A stretch of 59,811 bases of DNA, from the NCBI GenBank assembly GCA_949292025.1, contig CASEYC010000087.1, forward strand, positions 1 through 59,811, read 5' to 3'. The notes beneath the pieces were generated by a model. That model saw only the letters and a program-made list of their open reading frames with translations. It made no database searches and had not been told where the DNA came from. How positions within the stretch are numbered: position 1 is the first letter of the stretch; every line of letters begins with the position of its first letter. This DNA comes from an uncultured Bacteroides sp. (GTDB lineage Bacteria > Bacteroidota > Bacteroidia > Bacteroidales > Bacteroidaceae). The translations under genes were made by a program, and so were the position numbers. Below, piece after piece: positions 36,752 through 47,086 of the stretch.

Positions 36752-39700
36752 TTAATAATCCCGTTGCATATCCGCTATCTTCTGCTGCAGTTTCCTTACC
36801 TGCTCTTCCTGCAAGACACGCTTATACTCGATGGGGACTACTTGGATGAAATCCTCCACGTAGCGTGGCCAGTCATCGAGCATCTGCCGAGCCAGCTTTG
36901 AACCGGTATACAGATAGTGCTGACGCACCAACTCGTGCAGTTCCTTCCGGTAGGAACTCTCCTCCACCAAGTTGATTTCCACCATGTCCATGTTGCAGAA
37001 GTAGTCGAAGTGGTGATGCTTGTCCCATACATAGGCCACGCCGCCACTCATCCCTGCGGCAAAATTCCGCCCGGTTTCACCCAAGACGACCACACGGCCT
37101 CCGGTCATGTATTCGCAACAATGGTCACCCGCGCCTTCAACCACGGCCACGGCACCGGAATTGCGCACGGCAAAGCGTTCGCCCACTTTCCCGTTGACAT
37201 ACAACTCGCCGGACGTGGCGCCATACAGCCCCGTGTTGCCGGCTATGGTGTTGTCCTCGGCACTGAAGTTGCTGCGCACAGGCGGCAGGATGGCGATGCG
37301 TCCGCCGCTCAGGCCCTTGGCAAAGTAGTCGTTGGCTTCGCCTTCGAGCTTGAAGTTCACGCCTTTCATGAGGAAGGCGCCGAAACTTTGCCCGGCACTG
37401 CCCTTGAACTTGACGTTGATGGTGGAATCCGGCAAGCCTGCTTCTCCGTATGTGGAGGCAATCAGCCCGCTGAGCATCGTCCCTGCAGCCCGATCGGTAT
37501 TCTTGATGGCATAGTCGAGGTTCACCTCTTCTTGTTCCTCGATGGCCCGCTGGGCGGAGCGTATGATTTGACGGTCGAGCACGCAGTCAAGGTCGTGACC
37601 CTGTTCTGCCGCATGGCAAAGCGAGCATTTCGCATCTTCCTTGAAAAGCAAGCGGGTGAAATCGAGCATCGACGGTTTGCTTCCCTTGGCGGCAGGCTTA
37701 CGCACAATCAGTTCAGTATGCCCCACGATGTCATCGAGCTTCGCATATCCCATTTCAGCCAAATACCCACGGACTTCTTCGGCCAGGAAGGTGAAATAGT
37801 TGACCAGATACTGGTATTTGCCCATGAAGTGTCGCCGGAGTTCCGGGTTTTGGGTCGTCACACCCAAGGGGCAGGTATTCAAGTTGCATTTGCGCATCAT
37901 GACGCAGCCCAGCACGATCAGCAGCAACGTGCCGAAACCGAATTCTTCCGCCCCCAGCAAAGCCATGAGGATGATGTCGCGCCCGGTCTTCAGCTGACCG
38001 TCCACTTGCAGGCGGATGTTGCCGCGCAGCCCGTTCTTCACCAAAGTCTGTTGTGCCTCACTGAGCCCAATCTCGGGCGATATGCCTGCAAAGCGCATGC
38101 TCGATGCCGGACTGGCTCCCGTTCCCCCTTCAGCGCCCGATATGACAATGAGGTCGGCTTTCGCCTTGGCCACTCCGGCGGCAATGGTGCCCACACCGCT
38201 CTCGGCAACCAACTTGACGCTGATTGCCGCCTTGGGATTGACATTCTTCAGGTCGAAGATGAGTTGTGCCAAGTCCTCAATGGAATAGATGTCATGGTGG
38301 GGCGGCGGCGATATGAGCGAAATGCCGGGGATGGAATGGCGTGTCTTGGCTATGACCTCATCCACCTTGAAGCCCGGCAGTTGTCCGCCTTCGCCGGGCT
38401 TTGCACCTTGCGCCACCTTGATTTGAATCTCCTCGGCGTTCACCAGGTATTCAGTCGTCACGCCGAAACGTCCCGAAGCCACCTGCTTGGTCTTGCTCGA
38501 GAGCGAGATGCCATCCAGCTCTGCATGGAAACGTTCGTTGTCTTCGCCACCTTCGCCTGTGTTGGAACGGGTGCCGAGCTGGTTCATGGCCAGGCAGATG
38601 GCTTCATGAGCTTCTTTGCTGAGTGCCCCGAAGCTCATGGCCCCTGCCACGAAATGCTTCACAATGGCGCTTACCGGCTCCACTTTGTTTATATCCATAG
38701 GCGTGGCGGCACGCTTGAAATCAAGGAAGTCGCGGATGAAGATGGCATCCGTCTTTTCGTCTACCAACCGGGTAAACTCCTTGTACTTCCCGTAGTCGCC
38801 TGTCCTCGTGGCCAACTGGAGCGTGGCGATAGTCTCCGGATTCCAAGCATGACGTATACCGTCCTTGCGGTAATGGAACTGGCCGAAGTTGGGCAGGAAG
38901 TCTGTCTCCGCATCACGGGCAAACCCCGCATCGTGCATGGCTATCGCGTCACGGGCTATCGTCTCCAGGCCGATGCCACCGATGGTGGACGTCCCGGTGC
39001 CGAAATAGGCTTTGAGCAAACTCTCCGACAAGCCCACTGCTTCGAATATCTTGGCTCCCCGGTAAGAACGTATGGTGGATATGCCCATCTTTGCCATGAT
39101 TTTCAGCAAGGCTTTCTTCATGGCGTTGATGTAGTTGGCCTCGGCGGTCTCGTAATTCTCCTGCACCTTCTTGCGCTTCACCAAATCGTCCAACACGGCA
39201 AACACCATATAAGGACACAAAGCTGACGCGCCATACCCCAACAGAAGGGCAGCATGCATCGGCTCGCGTATTTCGCCGCTCTCCACAATCAGGGCAGTCT
39301 GCACACGCTTGCCTACCGAAATGAGGTAATGATGAACGGCACTGACCGCCAACAGCGACGGGATGGCGGCATGCGTCCGGTCGATGTCACGGTCGGACAG
39401 GATGATGTAGTTGTAGCCTTCGTCCACGCTGCGGGCGGCCTCCTTGCAGAGATGGTCAAGGGCGGAGCGCAAACCGTCTTCCCCCTTGGCGCACTCGAAG
39501 AGCATGGGCAGCTTCACGGTGTTGAATCCCTTGTAACGGATGTTGCACAGGATGTCCAGCTGGGTGTTGTTCAATATCGGATGGGGCAGGCGCACCATCT
39601 TGCAATTGGAAGCATCGGGGCGCAGGATGCCCGAACCGACACGGCCGATGTATTCGGTGAGCGACATGACAAGGCTTTCGCGGATGGAGTCGATGGCGGG

Positions 39701-41230
39701 GTTGGTCACTTGCGCAAACTGCTGGCGGAAGTAATTGAACAACGATTGTGGACGGTCGCTCAACACGGCCAGCGGCGTGTCGTTGCCCATGGCAGCCGTA
39801 GGTTCCTGCCCGTTGACGCACATGGGCACGATGATGTTGTCCACATCTTCCGCGCCAAAGCCGAACATCAGTTCATGGCGCACTAAGTCGCAGACGGCAT
39901 TGTCCACCTTGCGCCCGCTCTTCAGCTTCTCCAGCTGGATGCGGTTGGCAGACAACCATTGGCGATAAGGATGCTCGGCAGCAAGCCGTTCCTTGATCTC
40001 CCCATCATAGTATATCTTGCCTTCTTGCGTGTCGATCAGCAGGATCTTGCCCGGTTGCAGGCGACCCTTCTCTGCAATCTCGGACGGGTCGAAGTCCATC
40101 ACGCCCACTTCCGAAGCCACCACCATCGTGTCGTTCTTGGTGATGGTGTAGCGTGCCGGACGCAATCCGTTGCGGTCGAGCAAACCGCCGGCATAGCGTC
40201 CGTCACTGAAGAGCAAAGCCGCCGGGCCGTCCCATGGTTCCATCAGGATGGAATGATACTCATAGAAAGCCTTCAAGTCTTCCGAGATAGGGTTCTTGTC
40301 GTTGAAACTCTCCGGCACCATCAATGCCATGGCATGAGGCAATGAAAGCCCCGACATCACAAAGAACTCGAACACGTTGTCCAGACTGGCGGAGTCGCTC
40401 ATGTCCGGTTGCACGATGGGAGAAATGTCCTTGACGTCGCCGATGGCTTCCGAACCCAGCACGCTCTCCCGCGCCTGCATCCAGCCCCGGTTTCCCCGGA
40501 TGGTGTTGATTTCCCCGTTGTGCGCCAACAGGCGGAACGGTTGTGCCAAGCTCCACGTCGGGAAGGTGTTGGTGGAGAAGCGGGAGTGCACCAAGGCCAG
40601 CCCGCTGGTGAAGTATTTGTTGGTCAAATCCGGAAAATACTGGCGCAACTGCAAGCTGGACAACATGCCTTTATAGATGATGGTATGCGACGAAAGCGAG
40701 CAGATGTAGAAATCCTTGTCCGCCACCCGACGCTCAATGCGCTTGCGGACAAGGTACAGGGTACGCTCGAACGTCGGCATACGATCATCGCTGACACCGG
40801 TCACGAACATCTGCTTGATGTCCGGCTCGCTGGCAAGGGCGGTCTCGCCCAGGCAGGCGGGATTGACAGGCACGTTGCGCAAGTGCATCAACGAGAGGCC
40901 CTCGCGCTCTATCTCTTCTATCATCACGCTCAGGATGTCCTGCTGACGCTTGGAGTCCTTGGGCAGGAAAACGATGCCCGTCCCGTACTTGCCTTTTTCA
41001 GGTACAGGTATCCCTTGAAGCAATATGAATTCGTGCGGTATCTGCAACAGGATACCTGCACCATCGCCGGTTTTGTTGTCGGCGCCTTCCGCCCCGCGAT
41101 GGCGCATGTTCTCGAGCACCTTCAGGGCGTTGTCCACCAGTTCGTGGCTCTTGTTGCCATGGATGTTGACCACCATCCCTACGCCGCAGGCGTCGTGTTC
41201 ATAGGCGGGGTTATATAATCCTTTTCTCAT
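36752..41230 (-). CDS. gltB: Glutamate synthase large (alpha) subunit
   Basis: Makes two glutamates from glutamine and 2-oxoglutarate. The 1492-aa protein has the class II amidotransferase domain whose nucleophile Cys15 (HDACGVGM) is exposed after propeptide removal, a central domain, the FMN-binding synthase domain with the 3Fe-4S cysteines in GCVMMRKCNLNTCPLGV, and the C-terminal GXGXG beta-helix. With gltD it completes NADPH-GOGAT and, with GlnN, the GS-GOGAT cycle. Its 255-base leader carries a hairpin and follows a tandem repeat array. Confidence 0.97.
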   Translation of the reverse strand: MRKGLYNPAYEHDACGVGMVVNIHGNKSHELVDNALKVLENMRHRGAEGADNKTGDGAGILLQIPHEFILLQGIPVPEKGKYGTGIVFLPKDSKRQQDILSVMIEEIEREGLSLMHLRNVPVNPACLGETALASEPDIKQMFVTGVSDDRMPTFERTLYLVRKRIERRVADKDFYICSLSSHTIIYKGMLSSLQLRQYFPDLTNKYFTSGLALVHSRFSTNTFPTWSLAQPFRLLAHNGEINTIRGNRGWMQARESVLGSEAIGDVKDISPIVQPDMSDSASLDNVFEFFVMSGLSLPHAMALMVPESFNDKNPISEDLKAFYEYHSILMEPWDGPAALLFSDGRYAGGLLDRNGLRPARYTITKNDTMVVASEVGVMDFDPSEIAEKGRLQPGKILLIDTQEGKIYYDGEIKERLAAEHPYRQWLSANRIQLEKLKSGRKVDNAVCDLVRHELMFGFGAEDVDNIIVPMCVNGQEPTAAMGNDTPLAVLSDRPQSLFNYFRQQFAQVTNPAIDSIRESLVMSLTEYIGRVGSGILRPDASNCKMVRLPHPILNNTQLDILCNIRYKGFNTVKLPMLFECAKGEDGLRSALDHLCKEAARSVDEGYNYIILSDRDIDRTHAAIPSLLAVSAVHHYLISVGKRVQTALIVESGEIREPMHAALLLGYGASALCPYMVFAVLDDLVKRKKVQENYETAEANYINAMKKALLKIMAKMGISTIRSYRGAKIFEAVGLSESLLKAYFGTGTSTIGGIGLETIARDAIAMHDAGFARDAETDFLPNFGQFHYRKDGIRHAWNPETIATLQLATRTGDYGKYKEFTRLVDEKTDAIFIRDFLDFKRAATPMDINKVEPVSAIVKHFVAGAMSFGALSKEAHEAICLAMNQLGTRSNTGEGGEDNERFHAELDGISLSSKTKQVASGRFGVTTEYLVNAEEIQIKVAQGAKPGEGGQLPGFKVDEVIAKTRHSIPGISLISPPPHHDIYSIEDLAQLIFDLKNVNPKAAISVKLVAESGVGTIAAGVAKAKADLIVISGAEGGTGASPASSMRFAGISPEIGLSEAQQTLVKNGLRGNIRLQVDGQLKTGRDIILMALLGAEEFGFGTLLLIVLGCVMMRKCNLNTCPLGVTTQNPELRRHFMGKYQYLVNYFTFLAEEVRGYLAEMGYAKLDDIVGHTELIVRKPAAKGSKPSMLDFTRLLFKEDAKCSLCHAAEQGHDLDCVLDRQIIRSAQRAIEEQEEVNLDYAIKNTDRAAGTMLSGLIASTYGEAGLPDSTINVKFKGSAGQSFGAFLMKGVNFKLEGEANDYFAKGLSGGRIAILPPVRSNFSAEDNTIAGNTGLYGATSGELYVNGKVGERFAVRNSGAVAVVEGAGDHCCEYMTGGRVVVLGETGRNFAAGMSGGVAYVWDKHHHFDYFCNMDMVEINLVEESSYRKELHELVRQHYLYTGSKLARQMLDDWPRYVEDFIQVVPIEYKRVLQEEQVRKLQQKIADMQRDY

Positions 41231-41277
41231 GTCTCAATCTTGTTTTTAATTCGTTATTGGCCTTTGATGCCCGGACT

Positions 41278-41323
41278 GGCACAATCCTCTCCCATTGTCA
41301 TTCATCCTCAGGGACATTGTGCC
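41278..41323 (-). promoter_or_regulatory. Hairpin in the gltB leader
   Basis: GGCACAAT (41278-41285) and ATTGTGCC (41316-41323) are perfect inverted arms with a secondary TCCC/GGGA pair inside. It lies 48 bases upstream of gltB. No clear -7 element is seen, so it could be an RNA structure in the long transcript. Confidence 0.4.
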
Positions 41324-41369
41324 GGCCGATGTACGGGACAAGCATGGTCAAGGCTTTGGATACATATCA

Positions 41370-41479
41370 GTAAAAAGGTTTCTCCATCCTACGAAAAAGC
41401 CTTTTTCATCTGACGAAAAAGCCTTATTAGTAAGACCAAAAAGGCTTCTTCGTCTTACCAAAAAGGCTTTTTCGTCACC
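41370..41479. repeat. Five-copy 22-nt tandem repeat between glnN and gltB
   Basis: Five consecutive 22-base units start at 41370, 41392, 41414, 41436 and 41458, with core ACSAAAAAGSCTTTTTCRTC. Units 2-3 carry AAAAAGCC and units 4-5 AAAAAGGC, so neighbours are near inverted copies of each other and can pair as hairpins. The array ends 6 bases from the glnN stop codon. Confidence 0.85.
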
Positions 41480-41485
41480 TCTATC

Positions 41486-43675
41486 TCATCGGATGAACAG
41501 CAGTTCCCTGTACTTGGGCAGCGTCCAAAGTTCGTCCGCCACAATCAGTTCCAGCTTGTCTATCTGATAGCGGATTTTCCCCATCTTGGGTTCCACCGTG
41601 TCGTGGTAGGCGATGGCCTTTTCGCGTTCGTCCGTTATCTTGTTCGCCACCTTGCGGGCATTGATGAGCTCTTCCACGCCCGTTTCAATGGTCTGCGTGC
41701 GCTCGGCTATCTCCTCGATGAGCTTCAGGTTGCGTGCACAGAGCATGTCGGCTTTTTCCGCCGGGAATATCTGGCGCATATTCTGTACATTCTTTGCCAG
41801 CTGGCTCTGGTAATGCGTGGCCACGGGCACGATGTGGTTCATGGTGATGTCGCCCATGACACGCGCCTCTATCTGGATGCGTTTCGTATAGGTGTCCCAT
41901 TTCACTTCGTTGCGGGCTTCCAGTTCCTTGCGGTTCATCACGTTCATCGTCTCGAACATCCGCACGGAGTCCTCGGCCAGGTAGTTGTCGAAGATGAGCG
42001 GGCAGCTTGTCTCGCAATCCAATCCGCGGCGTTTGGCTTCTTCCACCCATTCTTCAGAATAGCCGTTGCCGTCGAAGCGTATCGGCTTGCAGGCCTTGAT
42101 GTCCTCGCGCAGCACGCTGAGGATGGCTGCCGTCTGGCCTTTCCCCTGGCTGACGAGCGCGTCCACCCGGCGTTTGAAGTCCACCAAGGCTTCGGCCACC
42201 GCCGTGTTGAGCACAATCATGCCCGAAGCACAGTTGGCCTCGCTGCCCACGGCGCGGAACTCGAAGCGGTTGCCCGTGAAGGCGAAAGGCGAGGTGCGGT
42301 TGCGGTCGGTGTTGTCAATGAGCAGTTCGGGTATCTCCGGGATGTCGAGCTTCATGCCCTGCTTGCCCGTCATGTTGAAGAGGTCGTCCTTGTCGCTCAT
42401 CTCAATGTGGTCCAGCAACTCGCTCAACTGCTTGCCAAGGAAAGACGAAATGATGGCGGGAGGCGCTTCGTTGGCCCCCAGGCGGTGGGCGTTCGTCGCG
42501 CTCATGATGCTGGCTTTCAGCAATCCGTTGTGGCGATACACGCCCATCAGCGTTTCCACGACAAAGGTGACAAAGCGCAGGTTCTCCTCCGGCGTCTTGC
42601 CGGGAGCGTGGAGCAACACGCCCGTGTCGGTCGAAAGGCTCCAGTTGTTGTGCTTGCCCGACCCGTTCACGCCGGCGAAGGGTTTCTCGTGCAGCAACAC
42701 GCGGAATCCGTGCTTGCGTGCCACTTTCTTCATCAGCGACATCAACAGCATGTTGTGGTCATTGGCAATGTTGGTCTCCTCGAAGATGGGCGCTATCTCA
42801 AACTGGTTGGGCGCCACCTCGTTGTGGCGCGTCTTGCAGGGAATGGCCAATTCCAACGCCTGTATCTCCAGGTCCTTCATGAATGCCTGCACCCGGTCGG
42901 GGATGGTGCCGAAGTAATGGTCTTCCAACTGCTGGTTCTTGGCCGAGTCGTGCCCCATGAGGGTGCGGCCTGTCAGCACCAAGTCGGGACGGGCATTGTA
43001 CAAGCCTTCGTCCACCAGGAAATATTCCTGCTCCCAGCCGAGGTTGCATATCACTTTCTTCACGGCCGGATCGAAGTAATGGCACACCTCCGTGGCGGCG
43101 ACATTCACCGCATGGAGCGCACGGAGCAGCGGTGCCTTGTAGTCCAACGACTCACCCGTGTACGAGATGAATATGGTGGGAATGCAAAGCGTGTCGTCCA
43201 TGATGAAGACGGGCGACGTGGGATCCCAAGCCGAATAGCCGCGCGCCTCGAACGTGTTGCGTATGCCCCCGTTCGGAAAACTCGACGCGTCCGGTTCTTG
43301 CTGCACGAGCAGCTTGCCTGAAAACTCCTCGATCATGCCGCCTTTGCCATCGTGCTCGATGAAGGCATCGTGCTTCTCGGCGGTGCCTTCCGTCAGGGGC
43401 TGGAACCAGTGCGTGTAGTGCGTCACACCATTCTCTTCCGCCCACTTCTTCATCCCGGCGGCCACGGCATCGGCCATCGAACGGTCCAGGCTGGCGCCAT
43501 TGTCAATGACGTCAATCAAGGCCTCGTACACCGCCGTAGGCAGGTACTTGTACATCTTGGCACGGTTGAACACGTTTTTGCCAAAGTATTCCGACGGACG
43601 TTCCACCGGGGTGTCCACTTTCAAAGGCTTCTTATTGAAAGCGCTCTCTACTACTTTAAATCTCAAGTTTGTCAT
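41486..43675 (-). CDS. glnN: Glutamine synthetase type III
   Basis: ATP-dependent amidation of glutamate to glutamine. The 729-aa length and the motifs KAPLLRALHAVNVAATEVC, GWEQEYFLVD, PNQFEIAPIFEETNIANDHN and HEKPFAGVNGSGKHNNWSLS identify GSIII, the large dodecameric form common in Bacteroidota, which lacks the adenylylation loop of GSI. Control is therefore likely transcriptional or through GlnK-type sensors. It follows dapL by 28 bases within the leftward nitrogen run. Confidence 0.97.
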   Translation of the reverse strand: MTNLRFKVVESAFNKKPLKVDTPVERPSEYFGKNVFNRAKMYKYLPTAVYEALIDVIDNGASLDRSMADAVAAGMKKWAEENGVTHYTHWFQPLTEGTAEKHDAFIEHDGKGGMIEEFSGKLLVQQEPDASSFPNGGIRNTFEARGYSAWDPTSPVFIMDDTLCIPTIFISYTGESLDYKAPLLRALHAVNVAATEVCHYFDPAVKKVICNLGWEQEYFLVDEGLYNARPDLVLTGRTLMGHDSAKNQQLEDHYFGTIPDRVQAFMKDLEIQALELAIPCKTRHNEVAPNQFEIAPIFEETNIANDHNMLLMSLMKKVARKHGFRVLLHEKPFAGVNGSGKHNNWSLSTDTGVLLHAPGKTPEENLRFVTFVVETLMGVYRHNGLLKASIMSATNAHRLGANEAPPAIISSFLGKQLSELLDHIEMSDKDDLFNMTGKQGMKLDIPEIPELLIDNTDRNRTSPFAFTGNRFEFRAVGSEANCASGMIVLNTAVAEALVDFKRRVDALVSQGKGQTAAILSVLREDIKACKPIRFDGNGYSEEWVEEAKRRGLDCETSCPLIFDNYLAEDSVRMFETMNVMNRKELEARNEVKWDTYTKRIQIEARVMGDITMNHIVPVATHYQSQLAKNVQNMRQIFPAEKADMLCARNLKLIEEIAERTQTIETGVEELINARKVANKITDEREKAIAYHDTVEPKMGKIRYQIDKLELIVADELWTLPKYRELLFIR

Positions 43676-43703
43676 TGCTGAATGCTTGTTTAGTTGTTAT
43701 CCA

Positions 43704-44930
43704 TTAAATCCATTTCTTCAAACGTTCCATCGCTTCGGCACAGTCTTCATGGCTGCCGAAGGCCGTGAGGCGGACATATCCCTCGCCGCTCGGCCCGAAG
43801 CCGACTCCCGGCGTACAAACCACATGGGCATTGTAGAGCATCTGCTCGAAGAACCGCCAGCTATCCTCCCCGTTTGGCGTTTTCAGCCAAATGTAGGGGG
43901 CGTTCTCCCCGCCGAACACGTCCAAACCGAGTCCGGTCAGCGTGTCGCGCATCGTACGGGCATTGTCCATGTAATACGCTATGGTTTTCCTCACCTGTTC
44001 CTTGCCTTCCGGCGTATAGGTTGCTTCGGCGGCACGTTGGCTGATGTAGCTGGTGCCGTTGAACTTGGTGCATTGGCGGCGGTACCACAACTGGTGCAGC
44101 GCAATTCGCTCCCCATCCAACGTGGAAGCGGTCAGCTCTTTGGGTACTACCGTGTAACCACACCGCACGCCCGTGAATCCCGCCGTCTTGGAGTAACTGT
44201 GGAACTCGATGGCCACTTTCCGCGCCCCTTTTATCTCATAGATGGAGTGAGGAATGTCCGGGTCTTGGATATATGCCTCGTAGGCCGCGTCATAAAAAAT
44301 CAGCGTATCGTTCTTCAGGGCATAGTTGACCCATTTGCGGAGTTTTTCCTTTGAGATGACCGTGCCCGTGGGATTGTTCGGATAGCACAGGTAGATGATG
44401 TCCACCCGGCGGTCGGGCAGTTGTGGGACAAAATTGTTCTCCGCCGTGCAAGGAAGATAAACGACATTGCTCCACTTGCCGTCCTTTACCTCACCGGCGC
44501 GCCCTATCATGACGTTCGAGTCAATGTAAACCGGATAAATCGGGTCGGTCACGCCAATGCTGTTGTCCCAACGTACCAATTCCTGAATGTTGCCCGTATC
44601 GCTCTTGGCCCCATCATTGATGAAGATCTCGGAAGGGTCCAGACGAATGCCGCGCGGCAGGAAATCGTTCTTCACGATGGCCTCGCGCAAAAACAGGTAG
44701 CCTTGTTCCGGACCATAGCCACGAAAGCCTTCCGGGGTTGTCATCTCGTTCACGGCCTTGTGCATGGCTTCTGCCACGGCCGGACAAAGCGGTTGTGTCA
44801 CGTCGCCTATGCCCAGGCTGATGACCTTCACGTTGGAATGGGACACTTTGAAAGCATTCACTTTCTTCGCTATGTCAGCAAACAAATAGTTGTTTGGCAA
44901 TTTCAGGAAATGTTCGTTTACTAATGCCAT
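43704..44930 (-). CDS. dapL: LL-diaminopimelate aminotransferase
   Basis: PLP enzyme that forms LL-diaminopimelate from tetrahydrodipicolinate and glutamate in one step, bypassing the acyl-blocked DapD/C/E route. The 408-aa class I aminotransferase has [27 protein letters not shown] and the PLP-binding Lys in [17 protein letters not shown]. It stands directly after dapF and its use of glutamate as amino donor fits its place in a glutamate-making operon. Confidence 0.96.
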   Translation of the reverse strand: MALVNEHFLKLPNNYLFADIAKKVNAFKVSHSNVKVISLGIGDVTQPLCPAVAEAMHKAVNEMTTPEGFRGYGPEQGYLFLREAIVKNDFLPRGIRLDPSEIFINDGAKSDTGNIQELVRWDNSIGVTDPIYPVYIDSNVMIGRAGEVKDGKWSNVVYLPCTAENNFVPQLPDRRVDIIYLCYPNNPTGTVISKEKLRKWVNYALKNDTLIFYDAAYEAYIQDPDIPHSIYEIKGARKVAIEFHSYSKTAGFTGVRCGYTVVPKELTASTLDGERIALHQLWYRRQCTKFNGTSYISQRAAEATYTPEGKEQVRKTIAYYMDNARTMRDTLTGLGLDVFGGENAPYIWLKTPNGEDSWRFFEQMLYNAHVVCTPGVGFGPSGEGYVRLTAFGSHEDCAEAMERLKKWI

Positions 44931-44962
44931 ACTTCTTTAATTCTTCATTATTGGTTCTTCAT

Positions 44963-45814
44963 TCATATTTCTATCTCTCCTTCGAAGGCAAACTCCGCAG
45001 GACCGGTCATATAGACATGATTGTCCACCTCGCTCCAAGCGATGTCCAGCGTGCCGCCATCCATGACAATCCGGCTTCTTCGTCCGGAACGTCCGGTCAA
45101 GGCTGCCGCCACGGCCGTGGCACAAGCTCCGGTGCCACACGCCAAAGTGATGCCGCTTCCGCGTTCCCACACCCGGGTGCGTATACGATCCGCGCCAAGC
45201 AGGCTGGCAAATTCGATGTTGCACCGTTCGGGAAACAAAGGATTTGCTTCCAACGCGCTTCCCAACCGAGCAACGTCCACGGCCTCCGCATCATCGGTGA
45301 AGATGACGAAATGGGGATTGCCCATGGAGACGAACGTGCCGCGCAATTCTTGTCCACACACGGCCAGTCCACCTTCCTGCATTGAGCCGTCCGGCGTGGC
45401 CAGCAGATGAGGGTCGGCCAAGCAGGGTTCTTGCATGTCCACCGTGACGCTCTCCACACGATTACCTTGGTCCACGTGCAGCAGCAGCGTCTTGATACCG
45501 GCACGCGTAAGCAACTTTACGGAGGTTTTGCTCGTCAACCCTTTATCATACACATACTTGCCGATGCAACGGGAGGCATTGCCACACATGCGGGCTTCCG
45601 AACCGTCGGCATTGAAAATGCGCATGGTAAAATCAGCTTCCGGCATTGCCGCACGACCTATCAATACCAGTCCATCGCTGCCTATTCCCTTGTGCCTGTC
45701 GCTCCACCGACGGGCCAGTTCAGCTGGCTCAGGAATGTCACAGAGCGATGTATCCACATAAATATAATCGTTGCCTGCTCCGTGCATTTTTGTGAAATTT
45801 ACAATACTTCCCAT
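44963..45814 (-). CDS. dapF: Diaminopimelate epimerase
   Basis: Converts LL- to meso-diaminopimelate for peptidoglycan and lysine. The 283-aa protein has both catalytic cysteines in their usual settings: [14 protein letters not shown] and [13 protein letters not shown]. The N-terminus [13 protein letters not shown] is standard and supports the start. It is 32 bases before dapL, so the last two steps to meso-DAP are co-expressed with nitrogen assimilation. Confidence 0.97.
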   Translation of the reverse strand: MGSIVNFTKMHGAGNDYIYVDTSLCDIPEPAELARRWSDRHKGIGSDGLVLIGRAAMPEADFTMRIFNADGSEARMCGNASRCIGKYVYDKGLTSKTSVKLLTRAGIKTLLLHVDQGNRVESVTVDMQEPCLADPHLLATPDGSMQEGGLAVCGQELRGTFVSMGNPHFVIFTDDAEAVDVARLGSALEANPLFPERCNIEFASLLGADRIRTRVWERGSGITLACGTGACATAVAAALTGRSGRRSRIVMDGGTLDIAWSEVDNHVYMTGPAEFAFEGEIEI

Positions 45815-45843
45815 CTTTACATTATTTATAAATAAGCACTCCT

Positions 45844-46554
45844 TTATGGCCGCAAAGTCAATCCGAACACGAAGTACGCTTTCTCCGTACTGGGGTTGAC
45901 AGACACTGCAGCAAATAGTGGCAGACTGAACGAACGGGTCACCCGGATATCTTTCACTGCCTTAAGCGATACGTTGGTAACCGCAAAACCTTCGGCATCG
46001 GCATAGAAGCTCGTCGCGTAAGGCACGAAGCCGACTGAAGCCCCCCACTCGCACCCGGCAAGACTAAACGGCGCACCAAGTTCGAAATATGACGAATAAG
46101 CGCGGCGCCCGTTCTTGTTAAGTCCATCGTTACCCGCGAAGTTGGTGTACCACTGCATAGCCACCGGACCAAAATCATAACCCACGTTGGCCTCGAATAC
46201 GTGTGAAGTCTTGTGCGCTGCATAACTGAAATAGCGATCATTAGGCGTATTGAACCAATAGTCGGTGACGCCAATGTTCAATCCTCCAATCTTATAGGCC
46301 AACGTCAGGTCAAACTCCTTGGCATCACCGGGATCGGAAAGACCGATGTTGCCCCACGCCGTGAGCGACACACCTTTATATGCCAAGCCGAGAGTCGGTT
46401 GCAAACTGACGTCGCCCAAGTCCTGTCCGCGCCATACATATTGGCTCACAATATCAGCCTGCACGGTACTCTCAACTTTATCCTGTGCCACCATAGACAC
46501 TACCATGCCACACAACGCGACTGCAAAAACCAATCTTTTCATCAAACTTTTCAT
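45844..46554 (-). CDS. Outer-membrane beta-barrel protein (TorF-like)
   Basis: A 236-aa secreted protein with signal peptide ([24 protein letters not shown], cleavage near residue 24) and alternating aromatic beta-strands ([28 protein letters not shown]). It resembles the TorF/Gcw_chp putative porin group. It is the first gene of the leftward nitrogen run and directly faces the glnK-amtB-asnB run, so it may be an outer-membrane pore for a nitrogen source. Two nearby in-frame ATGs (46560 and 46542) are alternative starts. The channel role is inferred. Confidence 0.7.
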   Translation of the reverse strand: MKSLMKRLVFAVALCGMVVSMVAQDKVESTVQADIVSQYVWRGQDLGDVSLQPTLGLAYKGVSLTAWGNIGLSDPGDAKEFDLTLAYKIGGLNIGVTDYWFNTPNDRYFSYAAHKTSHVFEANVGYDFGPVAMQWYTNFAGNDGLNKNGRRAYSSYFELGAPFSLAGCEWGASVGFVPYATSFYADAEGFAVTNVSLKAVKDIRVTRSFSLPLFAAVSVNPSTEKAYFVFGLTLRP

Positions 46555-46676
46555 AACCATACCTAATTAAAACAAAACCTAATACCTATTTATATATCAA
46601 TATCGCGTAAGCCTAAGCGATTACCATGTTGATAGCATTTAATGCTTATTGATTTCATTTTGTTCTTATTCCGCAG

Positions 46677-46684
46677 CAAAACTA
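46677..46684 (-). promoter_or_regulatory. Candidate -7 element of the leftward nitrogen run
   Basis: Minus-strand TAGTTTTG fits TAnnTTTG about 120 bases upstream of the barrel protein. The -33 spacing is not ideal. Confidence 0.45.
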
Positions 46685-47017
46685 CAGCATTTTGAAACAA
46701 AAACAAAATATTCCCTATCTTATTTCTCCCACAAAACGGCAGAACCTTTCAATTATTCAATAAAATAGCGCATAACGTTTCAATATGAAATATAAACAGG
46801 GGTAAAAACAGTCAAAGCGTAAGTTATCTAAAATCAAAAGCAAAATAATGTCACTATTTCCACTGAAGCTTTTATTAGCTTATAATCTGTTATATTTCCA
46901 ATCATAATTATAACAATATGAAACCTGAACGCATCATCGTACGGCAAAACGATAACAAAATAGCATTTTACTTTTGCATAATGCTTCATTTATATTGATT
47001 CAAACGACAAAAAGGCA

Positions 47018-47025
47018 TAGCTTTG
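47018..47025 (+). promoter_or_regulatory. Candidate -7 element of glnK-amtB-asnB
   Basis: TAGCTTTG fits TAnnTTTG and lies 61 bases before the glnK ATG; a second candidate TACTTTTG is at 46969-46976. A tempting sigma-54-like GG...GC (47014 and 47025) has 9 rather than 10 bases between, so it is not claimed. Confidence 0.5.
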
Positions 47026-47086
47026 CAGAAAATTATTTCATTCAGACAGGATATTTAGTATTAAAGCAACCCAAAAGAAATGTGTT

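Larger units (their letters stand above)
46555..47086. other. Divergent control region of the nitrogen island
   Basis: This 532-base AT-rich stretch separates the two divergent nitrogen runs. Minus-strand TAGTTTTG (46684-46677) and plus-strand TACTTTTG (46969-46976) and TAGCTTTG (47018-47025) are candidate -7 elements. The central 46700-46960 has no identified gene or RNA. Confidence 0.6.

Noticed and set aside
36917-39226. 769-codon open frame opposite gltB
   Set aside because: Antisense shadow of a certain gene, with no signal, domain or promoter of its own.
47014-47027. Possible sigma-54 promoter before glnK
   Set aside because: Only 9 bases lie between GG and GC, where the -24/-12 element needs 10; the TAGCTTTG sigma-A type element fits better.
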